Source: a virus. Taken from it: a stretch of 43,797 nt of DNA. Each line of letters begins with the position of its first letter. The first letter of the stretch is position 1. Both the position numbers and the translations under genes were made by a program. Below are positions 31,183 through 37,832 of this stretch, one piece after another. The notes below the pieces were generated by a model, which was not told where the DNA came from, did not search any database, and saw only the letters and a list, made by a program, of their open reading frames with translations. The stretch is from positions 1-43,797 of IMG/VR virus record IMGVR_UViG_3300046665_000063; one strand, written 5' to 3'.

Positions 31183-31956
31183 TTAAGCGAAAGCTCTGGC
31201 GGTAGCGCCGTGGGCGACGATCACCATGGAGACCTTGGCCTTGGCCGAGAGACCGCCACAGGCCTTGCAGTCAGCGCAGCTAGTCCGATAGCCAGCCTCT
31301 TTCGATGCCGGGCAAACGACCTCACGCTTGGCCACGACCTCGCCATCTGCAGCGCGGACCCGGAAGGTGCGCCAGCCCAACTCATGGGCATCGTTCATGT
31401 CGGCAATGCTGTCAGCGCTGGCCATGCAAAGCAGGCGGAACGCTTGGAACTCGACCTGCCGCCATTGGTGGGTGTAGCCGTTGACGACAGCGGCGTTGAC
31501 CGTGGCACGACGCCAGACCATGAACGGTGCAGCTGCAGGGTCACCATAGGAGCCCATGCGGAAGGCGAGACCACGGAACAGGTCAGCCGTAATAGCCACA
31601 TCGTAATCGACGCCGGGCTTGGCATAGCGACCGCGCAGATAGGCCTTGAACGTCGACTGGACGGACTGGAAGACCCTAACGTAGCAGGTTCCCTTGTTCG
31701 CCGGGCGATGCGGGCAATCCCCGCAGACCGATGCATCATCGCCGCTTTTCAGCGCCGTGATAGGGTCGACGTCAGACCGTATGATGAACGTCTGGACCAT
31801 AGCGCCGGTCTTTTCGTTCTTGCTACGCACCGCAATGCGGTTGGCGATGACGACAATGGGCTTGCCATCAATCATCGACGGCCCCTCGTAGAGGATGACG
31901 CCGGTATAGGTGTTGCGCTTGAGTGCCTTAAGCATGTCAGCTGCAGTCTTTATCAT
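31183..31956 (-). CDS. Early protein with Cys-rich motifs, first large early gene
   Basis: 257 residues from ATG at 31956. It contains CGDCPHRPANKGTCYV and a second cysteine group near the C-terminus (SCADCKACGG), probably zinc or Fe-S sites. Between them is an alpha-beta region with Arg/Gly-rich parts (AFRMGSYGDPAAAPFMVWRR). I know of related phage proteins without known function. The frame remains open to 32340, but that part overlaps a row of hairpins and has a poor composition, so I treat it as leader. As the first sizeable product behind the leader RNA it is likely to act early on the host. Confidence 0.75.
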   Translation of the reverse strand: MIKTAADMLKALKRNTYTGVILYEGPSMIDGKPIVVIANRIAVRSKNEKTGAMVQTFIIRSDVDPITALKSGDDASVCGDCPHRPANKGTCYVRVFQSVQSTFKAYLRGRYAKPGVDYDVAITADLFRGLAFRMGSYGDPAAAPFMVWRRATVNAAVVNGYTHQWRQVEFQAFRLLCMASADSIADMNDAHELGWRTFRVRAADGEVVAKREVVCPASKEAGYRTSCADCKACGGLSAKAKVSMVIVAHGATARAFA

Positions 31957-31989
31957 CGGAGAGTTCCCGTTAAGCGTGAAGATTTGACA

Positions 31990-32160
31990 AAGTGAGCCCG
32001 TCAGTTGGGCTGACCATGACAAGCCTTCCGGCTTGCGTTTCGTGAGACCGTCGCGGCTTGGCCGTCTCACGTTGACTTGGCATTCCTGCCATGTCCCACC
32101 GAAACCAGTCTCACGACTACGGGTGGAGCGCCTTATGGGTTGGATGCGGGTGCATCGGGC
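31990..32160 (-). ncRNA. Structured leader RNA of the early region
   Basis: Six hairpins follow each other on the minus strand, listed 5' to 3': GATGC-ACCC-GCATC (32143-32156), AGTC-GTGA-GACT (32107-32118), TGGCA-GGAA-TGCCA (32078-32091), GTGAGAC...GTCTCAC (32042-32070), AAGCC-GGAA-GGCTT (32021-32034) and AGCCC-AACTGAC-GGGCT (31995-32011). Three have GNRA tetraloops only when read on this strand, which supports an RNA transcribed towards the early genes. No U-tract terminator ends it. It could be a 5' leader controlling the first gene, an antiterminator RNA or a separate small RNA. Confidence 0.6.
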
Positions 32161-32311
32161 GGTGGAGGCGACTAGGGACTTTCCCCTTAGGGCAGGCTTG
32201 CAAGGCCAGAAACTTTGTCTCGACTGCGGTGTCTCTCTTTCGTTTGTTTGTGTTGTTCGTCTGGTGTGATTTGAATGTAGCCTCTCGGTTATCGGAGGGA
32301 AATAAGAATTT

Positions 32312-32401
32312 TCAGAAATCGTATAAGGCCTTGATTTCATTACGATCTTTCTTCATCGCCAACGGCATGTTTCCGCTATCGGAGAGGCTTTTTAGGCCCA
32401 T
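32312..32401 (-). CDS. Possible first early ORF, 29 residues
   Basis: Starts MGLKSLSDSGNMPLAMKKDR and ends in NEIKALYDF, with GAGG 4 bases upstream of the ATG. An internal ATG at residue 12 has GCGGAAAC in front. A charged helix; it may be a leader peptide or a small early protein. Evidence is only the ribosome site and composition. Confidence 0.35.
   Translation of the reverse strand: MGLKSLSDSGNMPLAMKKDRNEIKALYDF
32334..32362 (-). promoter_or_regulatory. Weak candidate host promoter for the early region
   Basis: TTGGCG, 17 bases, TGAAAT on the minus strand (4 of 6 each). It would start transcription just upstream of the structured leader. Other weak pairs exist upstream (TTGACC, 18 bases, AAAAAT at about 32877-32906). 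No pair is strong enough to be sure of. Confidence 0.25.
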
Positions 32402-32922
32402 GAAACCTCAAGAAATCTCGAGTCAAATCAATGAGTTAGTCGAGGTCGAGCCCTGATTTGCACCATGCGAAACCAGCCCAACGGTATAGGATCGCCCTAG
32501 ATCAGGGATCAGAACGCGCGCGTAAGGGTCACCAATGGTAACTAATGGGTCTCGGGTTGAACGTATGGCCAGCGGATCAGGGCAGCGCCGGTAAACGTGA
32601 GGAACCCTCGGGTTTCCCCTTGGGGCAAAAAAGGTGGGAGGGAACACAAGGGAACGAATGTTCCAAGATGGAATGAACGTTCCACGCTAGGGAACTCGGG
32701 CAATCTGGCAAGGCGAGGAGTATGCATCCAGTGAGAGCCCTAATGAAATCAATGGGTTAGCTAGTGATTGTGCCATGATCTGTGCCAGCGATGGCGCGTA
32801 TAGGGCGGATCACAGGTCTTCTAGGGGGGCCACGGGGGGAACCGGGGTCTCTGGTGTATACGTAAGGGGGAACAAATTTTTCTCCAAAATGTTCGTATGG
32901 GTCAACCCGAGGGAAACCTGAG
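32402..32922. other. Long non-coding region, likely near the virion DNA ends
   Basis: About 520 bases without a convincing gene. It holds two copies of the octamer (32483 exact, 32797 with one change), a cluster of GGGAAC/GTTCC units (32639-32700), two TGGCACA units on the minus strand near 32770-32790 that resemble the attP repeats, and a diverged repeat pair AAATCAATGRGTTAG at 32425 and 32745. In T7-like phages the region between the early genes and the large terminase holds the terminal repeat and the early host promoters. I expect the same here but cannot fix the boundaries. Confidence 0.6.
32639..32700 (+). repeat. Cluster of GGGAAC repeats with inverted copies
   Basis: Within about 60 bases there are several GGGAAC or GGAAC units and two inverted GTTCC units, including the dyads GGAACGAATGTTCC and GGAATGAACGTTCC; more GGGAAC units follow at 32838, 32867 and 33354. 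This is an iteron-like array that could be a protein-binding, packaging or replication site. Confidence 0.6.
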
Positions 32923-33150
32923 ATGCCCCGAGTCTACTATGGCAAGCGGAAGAATGGATGGGGACTGACCCGCAAGGGGACCCGAGAGTTCCATGAGGCT
33001 CACTGGGCCGTGCCCCTGGAGGAGACTGGGGAGGACGTGCCGGTGCATGAGGTTTCCTCGGGGGGCCTCTGGCTCGGGACTCTTGACGAGGCCACAGGAC
33101 AGGACCTAACAGTCGATCCTCAACCCAAGTCTGTCAGGAAGGAAGCATGA
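32923..33150 (+). CDS. Plus-strand small protein, unknown function
   Basis: 75 residues, MPRVYYGKRKNGWGLTRKGT onward: a basic start, then an acidic part (PLEETGEDVPVHEV). GAGGG lies about 10 bases before the ATG. It is one of only two convincing plus-strand genes and overlaps the second as ATGA. Its transcription runs towards the large terminase gene, opposite to all other genes. No family recognised. Confidence 0.65.
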   Translation: MPRVYYGKRKNGWGLTRKGTREFHEAHWAVPLEETGEDVPVHEVSSGGLWLGTLDEATGQDLTVDPQPKSVRKEA

Positions 33151-33329
33151 TCAGGTCCATCATTCTGTCTCTCGCCCTCGTGGCGTCCACCCAGGTTTCC
33201 CTGGCGGGGACTTACGAGAACCACATCATGGTCTGCACCAATCGGTGTATCGATCAGAGTGATCATTCCCAAGCAGCCTCCTACCAGTGCAAGGCATGGT
33301 GCGAGGATCACGCAGAGGATCAGAACTAA
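33147..33329 (+). CDS. Exported small protein with twin CX3C motif
   Basis: 60 residues. A signal peptide (MIRSIILSLALVASTQVSLA, cleavage after Ala20) leaves about 40 residues with exactly four cysteines, Cys30, 34, 48 and 52, in the arrangement C-x3-C-x13-C-x3-C. In known proteins this pattern makes a helical hairpin tied by two disulfides. The product would fold in the oxidising periplasm. It is coupled to the preceding gene (ATGA), and the promoter at 33395 points against it. The position at the genome end, separate from the lytic operons, suits a lysogeny or exclusion gene, but this is inference. Confidence 0.7.
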   Translation: MIRSIILSLALVASTQVSLAGTYENHIMVCTNRCIDQSDHSQAASYQCKAWCEDHAEDQN

Positions 33330-33394
33330 GGTTCGATAGAAAACCCAAGTAGGGGGAACCTTATGGGGAAACCTTTGTTAACGGAAGTATCTCC

Positions 33395-33415
33395 CCTCAG
33401 TATGGGCACCTAATT
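33395..33415 (-). promoter_or_regulatory. Phage RNA polymerase promoter after the large terminase
   Basis: CAATTAGGTGCCCATACTGAG on the minus strand, identical to the 12500 copy over its full core. It fires away from the terminase, into the non-coding end region and antisense to the plus-strand gene pair. T7 has terminal promoters (phi-OL and phi-OR) used for replication starts; this could be the equivalent. Confidence 0.8.
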
Positions 33416-33444
33416 GCCGGGTACCACATCTAGTAGCACCCGGC
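33416..33444 (-). terminator. Strong hairpin after the large terminase gene
   Basis: GCCGGGTGCTAC pairs with GTGGTACCCGGC as a 12-bp stem with two G-U pairs and loop TAGAT. It lies between the terminase stop and the promoter at 33395. No U-tract follows, so it may pause or protect mRNA rather than terminate by itself; it would work in both directions, also at the end of the plus-strand pair. Confidence 0.55.
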
Positions 33445-33450
33445 TCAGTC

Positions 33451-35172
33451 TCATACTATTCGTTTCCCAGCGTAGGACATCCTCTGTCCACCGAAGTGCT
33501 GGTTGAGAGGGCTCTGGTGGAGCTTGGCGATCTGAGCCTGCATCCACTCCTCATGCTCCCTCGCCACGATCTTCCCAGCATCCTGGTTCATCATCTCGAC
33601 GAAGTGGGCGATCAGCATGGACAAGGCGTCCACGCGGTCGTCGAAGCGCAGTGCGTCCTTCTCCCGGCAGATGTGGGTCATCTGGTGGAACAGGGACTTG
33701 TGGCTGCGGATCAGGCTCTCGTACTTCTGGATCGAGGCGTCGTCCTTCTCGAAGACCTCAGGGTCGACGATCAGCCTGTGGGAACCGATGACCGGCTCCA
33801 GCACGTCGAGGATGCGGCGTTCCTTCATGGTGGTCGAGCGGACCTCCACGATCTCAGCCGTCACACCCTTGCGGAGCAGGACGGGTTCGAGGAGCTTGGC
33901 GAACATGCCGTCACCGAAGTTGCTCTCGATCACGATGGTCTGGATGCGATGCTTCTTGGCGATGGCCACCAGGGCGAGGAGCGTGTCCTCGTCGTAGCCA
34001 CCATGCAGACCACCGGCCTCAGGGACCCATGTGTTGCCCGCGAGGTGCAGGCCGACAGCGTAGCCCGTCTCGTCCTTGCCGCGACCCGAGGGATCGATTG
34101 ACATGACGCGGTGCTGGTAGTCGAGGAACTCGTTGGAGTGCCCTCCAGCGGCATACAGGCGGTCACCAGCCATGCCGTGCTTCGGGAGGTCCTTGAGTTC
34201 CCTGTCGGGATTGGGGAGCCAGAAGACGTCCACAGGGGCCTTCTGAGGGGGCACCGGCATGACGATCAGGTCCTTGAGCTTGAGCGGGTAGCGCTCCTCG
34301 TCGGACAGCTTGGTGTTCAGCATGAACTGCAGCTGGTAGCCAGCGGCACCATACTCGGCGCGACGGGCAATCAGTTCGTCCACGTCGAACCGCTCAGGGT
34401 CCGTGGGCTTCCCGTACATCTTGTTCTGGAACATCTTCACGATGCGGGGTGCCAGGTCTAAGCCGTAGCCAGCGATCTCGTCGACCGTGGGAACCTGCGA
34501 AGGCCAGATGCGCTTGGTGAAGGTCTCAGGCAGCTTGTTGTAGATCGAGTCCTCGGTCTGTGGGGTGCCGAGGTAGATGACCCGAGCGTGAGCCAGGGGC
34601 TTCAAGATAGCGGAGTATTCGCGGGTCTTCTCGATGAGCAGATCGCGAGCGGCGACCGTCATGGAGTTGTTCATGACCTCGACGTCGTCCGAGACGATGA
34701 TGTCAGCGCGGCCACCGGTCAGCTGGCTGTCGATGCCCTTCGCGAACACGCTAGGGGTCTGGTCGGACATCGCCGGGCCGACGTCGAACTCGACGCGGGA
34801 GGAGCGCTGGTTGGCCTTGGGCTTGAGGAAGGCAAGCTCAGGGACCGTCTGGATCAGCTGCTGGCAGAAGATAACGAAGTTGTCGGCGCGGTTCTTGGAC
34901 GCCGAGACCACCATGATCTTCAGCTGCGGGTTACAGTAGAGGCACCACAGGACGAAGGCGGCAGTCAGGAAGGACTTCCCGACGCCCCGGAAGGCCTCGA
35001 TACAAATCTTGTTCGGCCCATGCTGTAGGAAATGGGCGATGTCGTACTGGGTCGGCGTGGGGCTCGGGAGCCTCAGGTGCTGCCAGATCAGCCAGACGAA
35101 ATTACGAAGGTCCTCGCGTAGAGGATCAGGGCTCGACATGGAGGTCGAAGCCAGCAGGGTCTGCGTGGTCAA
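33451..35172 (-). CDS. Terminase large subunit (T7 gp19-like)
   Basis: 573 residues (T7 gp19 has 586). The ATPase domain has Walker A in EAFRGVGKSFLTAA (residues 59-72), followed by LKIMVVSASKNRADNFVIF as in T7, and the nuclease domain has SIDPSGRGKDETGYAV with a metal-binding Asp. It drives DNA packaging and cuts concatemers. The start is TTG at 35172 by frame; ATG at residue 12 (35139) is the alternative, since neither has a good ribosome site. It is separated from the small subunit by two non-terminase genes. Confidence 0.96.
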   Translation of the reverse strand: MTTQTLLASTSMSSPDPLREDLRNFVWLIWQHLRLPSPTPTQYDIAHFLQHGPNKICIEAFRGVGKSFLTAAFVLWCLYCNPQLKIMVVSASKNRADNFVIFCQQLIQTVPELAFLKPKANQRSSRVEFDVGPAMSDQTPSVFAKGIDSQLTGGRADIIVSDDVEVMNNSMTVAARDLLIEKTREYSAILKPLAHARVIYLGTPQTEDSIYNKLPETFTKRIWPSQVPTVDEIAGYGLDLAPRIVKMFQNKMYGKPTDPERFDVDELIARRAEYGAAGYQLQFMLNTKLSDEERYPLKLKDLIVMPVPPQKAPVDVFWLPNPDRELKDLPKHGMAGDRLYAAGGHSNEFLDYQHRVMSIDPSGRGKDETGYAVGLHLAGNTWVPEAGGLHGGYDEDTLLALVAIAKKHRIQTIVIESNFGDGMFAKLLEPVLLRKGVTAEIVEVRSTTMKERRILDVLEPVIGSHRLIVDPEVFEKDDASIQKYESLIRSHKSLFHQMTHICREKDALRFDDRVDALSMLIAHFVEMMNQDAGKIVAREHEEWMQAQIAKLHQSPLNQHFGGQRMSYAGKRIV

Positions 35173-35204
35173 GGGGGAACTCGGGGATGGGCGAGAGGCG
35201 AGCG

Positions 35205-35227
35205 CCTGGGAGCTTTAGGCCCCCAGG
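35205..35227 (-). other. Hairpin upstream of the large terminase
   Basis: CCTGGGGGC/GCTCCCAGG, 9 bp with one G-T pair and loop CTAAA, in the 67-base gap before the terminase. No U-tract, so it is more likely an mRNA-processing or translation-control element. Confidence 0.5.
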
Positions 35228-35239
35228 ACACCGCGGATT

Positions 35240-35485
35240 TTAACGGGCGTCTCGCGCAACCGGTTCGAGGGCGAGCTTGGCGTCCCCCGTGAGGGTCGCG
35301 GTCAGCGAGCATTCCGGCAGGGAGATGTACCCCAGGGCGCTTGCAGACTTCGCGAGGTCAGCCAGGGCGATGCCCGGCAGGCCGTTGAGGCTGATGGTCA
35401 CGGCAGTCGTGCCGGTTCCAATCGAAGCCTGATAGCAGTAGTAGCCCCGCTCGATCTTGGTCGGGGTAGCGGTAACGAGAAGCAT
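35240..35485 (-). CDS. Small beta-rich protein behind the SGNH hydrolase
   Basis: 81 residues, MLLVTATPTKIERGYYCYQA onward, Thr/Ala/Leu-rich and probably an all-beta domain. No family recognised. It begins 9 bases after the SGNH gene and may be a partner or virion decoration protein. Confidence 0.65.
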   Translation of the reverse strand: MLLVTATPTKIERGYYCYQASIGTGTTAVTISLNGLPGIALADLAKSASALGYISLPECSLTATLTGDAKLALEPVARDAR

Positions 35486-35494
35486 GGTGTTTCC

Positions 35495-37069
35495 TTATGC
35501 GATCAGGATGCCGTTGGTCAGGACTTCGGTCACTGCGCGGCCTCCAGAGTTGGCGGCAGAGACGCCGCAGGTGATGGTCTTCCCGCTGTCGGCAGCGACG
35601 AGGACGTAGGTGGACGCAACGCCTGTGGTGTTGCCGATGAACACGCCATCCCGATACCAGCGGTACCGATAGCTGAGGCCTCGGTCCCAGGTGCCCGTGG
35701 TGGACGTGAGGGTCGAGCCCACAGTTGCCGTGCCGGTGGCCACAGGCGCGACCGTGTTGACCGGGACCGCGTAGGCGTTCCAGGTGGTCTTCGGGTTCGT
35801 CTTGCGCTTGTGCGAGGCGCGGTAGATGCGGATGGTGAAGGGACCACCAGCGACCGTCGCGGGTATCCGAAGGCCGGGACGAAGGGTCGTGCCTCGGGCC
35901 TCGTAGGGGTGAGCGATGGACCACCCACGCTTGAGCCTGTTGTCGCCAGCGGCGATGTTCGGGCCGTTCGTGTAGTAGTTCGTGTTCGAGCCATCAATCG
36001 TTCGGGTGACGCCGCACGAGACCGTGCCGCCCGCCTCGAAGCCCGTCTGGAACCACTGGCCCACAGCCGACGTCGGGTAGGTCGTCGGTCGCAGGTTCAG
36101 GGTGCTGTCAGAGGCCCCAGGCGTGACCGTCAGGACGAGGGTCTTACCCCCGGTGTCCGTGTTGTCCTCGACCGTCGCAACGGCTGTAGCCGTGGTCCCT
36201 GTGGCGTACTCCAGCGTCCATCCAGCCGGGAGGTTCCCAGTGAAGTTGGCGCTGGCCATGGTGCCTCCGGTCCCCGTAAAGAGCCCGCCGTTCGGCAGAA
36301 GCTCGGGGTTCGGGTTGGCGTCCACGATGTTGCCCGGCGCGATGATGCTCTGGATGATCGGGAGCAGCGGAGCCGAGCCCACGGTAGCCCCGAGGCTATT
36401 CGGGTGGAGATCGTCGTCGGAGTAACCGGTCTCGAAAATCCAGTCGTTGTTGGTGTCGTAGAACGGCTGCGTGTCACAGAAGTACAGCTGGCTCGGATAC
36501 AGGGCACAGTAGGCTGCGATCTGTGAGGCCCAGCTGATGCGTCCCAGCCTGCGGTTGGTGTTCATCTGAACGGCACCCGTGGGTCTCACGCCGATCACGA
36601 TGATCTTCTTGACGCCTGCAGCCAGGAGCGTCGTGCAGATGTCCTTGCAGTTCTGGACGCTGTCCGCGAGGTTGCTCGGGCTCTCGATGCCGTCGTTGGT
36701 CCCGGCAGCATAGACGACCACGTCGGGTGCCATGTCGACCAGGGCCTGGATGCGGCTCTTGACGGTGGCTGAGGTCTGCCCGGCGTAGCCGTGGTTCGAG
36801 CCGTAGAAGCCCTTGCCGTAAGGCTGATCGTAGGTGTCCGCAGACAGCCAGCAGTCCATGTCGAACGACGGGTAGGCCATGTGGACCTGGACAAGCTCAC
36901 CGACTTGGTTGTGGGTGATCGAGGCGTTGACGAGGCCCCAGGAGGTACCCGCGCTGTACTGCATGATGCTGTCGCCGTAGACGGCAACGCGGGTGCCCAC
37001 CGGGAGCTTGGCGGCAACCACAGGCGTTAAGCTCGTGGTCGCCATAAGGATCAGCTGGAGGGCGTTCAT
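35495..37069 (-). CDS. SGNH/GDSL hydrolase with C-terminal Ig-like domain
   Basis: 524 residues. Block I is YGDSIMQY with Ser34, block III is AAGTNDG with Asn125, and block V is DDDLHPN with Asp219 and His222, so the catalytic set is complete. The region 245-420 is Gly/Thr-rich and beta; residues from about 430 form an Ig-like domain (VAPVATGTATVGSTLTSTTG to the end). SGNH enzymes in phage tails remove acetyl groups from capsule or O-antigen. The domain plan suits an adsorption enzyme on the particle. Odd is its place between the terminase genes. The N-terminal hydrophobic stretch (NALQLILMATTSLTPVVAA) could be a signal peptide instead. It overlaps the small terminase as ATGA. Confidence 0.8.
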   Translation of the reverse strand: MNALQLILMATTSLTPVVAAKLPVGTRVAVYGDSIMQYSAGTSWGLVNASITHNQVGELVQVHMAYPSFDMDCWLSADTYDQPYGKGFYGSNHGYAGQTSATVKSRIQALVDMAPDVVVYAAGTNDGIESPSNLADSVQNCKDICTTLLAAGVKKIIVIGVRPTGAVQMNTNRRLGRISWASQIAAYCALYPSQLYFCDTQPFYDTNNDWIFETGYSDDDLHPNSLGATVGSAPLLPIIQSIIAPGNIVDANPNPELLPNGGLFTGTGGTMASANFTGNLPAGWTLEYATGTTATAVATVEDNTDTGGKTLVLTVTPGASDSTLNLRPTTYPTSAVGQWFQTGFEAGGTVSCGVTRTIDGSNTNYYTNGPNIAAGDNRLKRGWSIAHPYEARGTTLRPGLRIPATVAGGPFTIRIYRASHKRKTNPKTTWNAYAVPVNTVAPVATGTATVGSTLTSTTGTWDRGLSYRYRWYRDGVFIGNTTGVASTYVLVAADSGKTITCGVSAANSGGRAVTEVLTNGILIA

Positions 37070-37296
37070 TGGCGCACCCCCTCGTACTCGTCGTCGTTGA
37101 ACGTCGGGAACTGCTTGGCGAGGGAGTCGACGCCGCTGCCCTTACCGAGGACTGCCTCGATGCCGTTGTCCTTGAGGAACTTGATGGCGTTCGAGATGTC
37201 AGCTGCAGAGGCCTCACCGCTCTTGATGCGGTCGGTCAGTTCCTTGGCCACGATGGAGTGGAGGGCGTCCATGAGGTCTTTGGAGGCAGCACTCAT
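37066..37296 (-). CDS. Terminase small subunit (T7 gp18-like)
   Basis: 76 residues from ATG at 37296, MSAASKDLMDALHSIVAKEL then IKSGEASAADISNAIKFLKD, the T7 gp18 pattern (89 residues). It recognises DNA for packaging and recruits the large subunit. Overlaps its neighbours by ATGA on both sides. Confidence 0.88.
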   Translation of the reverse strand: MSAASKDLMDALHSIVAKELTDRIKSGEASAADISNAIKFLKDNGIEAVLGKGSGVDSLAKQFPTFNDDEYEGVRQ

Positions 37297-37463
37297 TCCT
37301 TGCCTCCCTTGATGAAGCTGATGATCTTGAGGACCGTTAGGACGATGCCGAGGATGGTCAGGATGGCGGCGAGCGCCGGGTTGAGGGTGGCCAGCCAAGT
37401 CACCCAAACCGGGGACGTGACAGCCGAAGCCGCCAGTCCCACCGTGTTGACTTGGGAGATCAC
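37293..37463 (-). CDS. Small membrane protein, second holin candidate
   Basis: 56 residues from GTG at 37463, overlapping the preceding stop as GTGA. One strong membrane segment (LAAILTILGIVLTVLKIISF) is followed by a short basic tail. In the lysis block next to holin and endolysin it is likely an accessory holin or antiholin. Confidence 0.65.
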   Translation of the reverse strand: MISQVNTVGLAASAVTSPVWVTWLATLNPALAAILTILGIVLTVLKIISFIKGGKE

Positions 37464-37828
37464 TTCTTCCACCTCCCGAGGATTGCCTTGGAGCCGTCCA
37501 CGAGGAACAGGGCCGAGATGATCCAGCCTTCGTATTCGTCGAACGGGGACGGGAGCGGGTGAACCACCCAGCCGTATTGCGGGAAGGTCGAGACCCAGTT
37601 GAGAGCCGACCAGTGGACGGCCATCGGGATCACGAAGAACAGCTGGAACCACCACGTCCGACCGACCATGAGGTTGGCCTGGGCGTTGACGTAAGTCTTG
37701 GTGACCTCAGCTTTGATTTCTTCCTTCTTGGTGCCGTCGTCCATCTTGTGTTCGATGGTGTCGAGGATACGGTCGAGGGAGCCGCCAGTGATAAGGCCCA
37801 AGGCCCACTTTGCGATTTTGAGGAACAT
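37460..37828 (-). CDS. Holin
   Basis: 122 residues with an N-terminal helix, a central hydrophobic segment (VGRTWWFQLFFVIPMAVHWS) and a C-terminal one (YEGWIISALFLVDGSKAILG). I recognise this layout from holins of podophages, directly behind the endolysin. It permeabilises the inner membrane at the end of infection. Confidence 0.75.
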   Translation of the reverse strand: MFLKIAKWALGLITGGSLDRILDTIEHKMDDGTKKEEIKAEVTKTYVNAQANLMVGRTWWFQLFFVIPMAVHWSALNWVSTFPQYGWVVHPLPSPFDEYEGWIISALFLVDGSKAILGRWKK

Positions 37829-37832
37829 AGGA

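Noticed and set aside
31957-32340. N-terminal extension of the 31183 gene by 128 residues
   Set aside because: The extra part is Ser/Thr/Arg-rich without domain character, lacks a good ribosome site and covers the hairpin row; the ATG at 31956 is more plausible.
32595-32640. Terminator at the A-tract near 32628
   Set aside because: The T-run precedes rather than follows the hairpin on the minus strand, and on the plus strand an A-run follows, so no orientation gives an intrinsic terminator.
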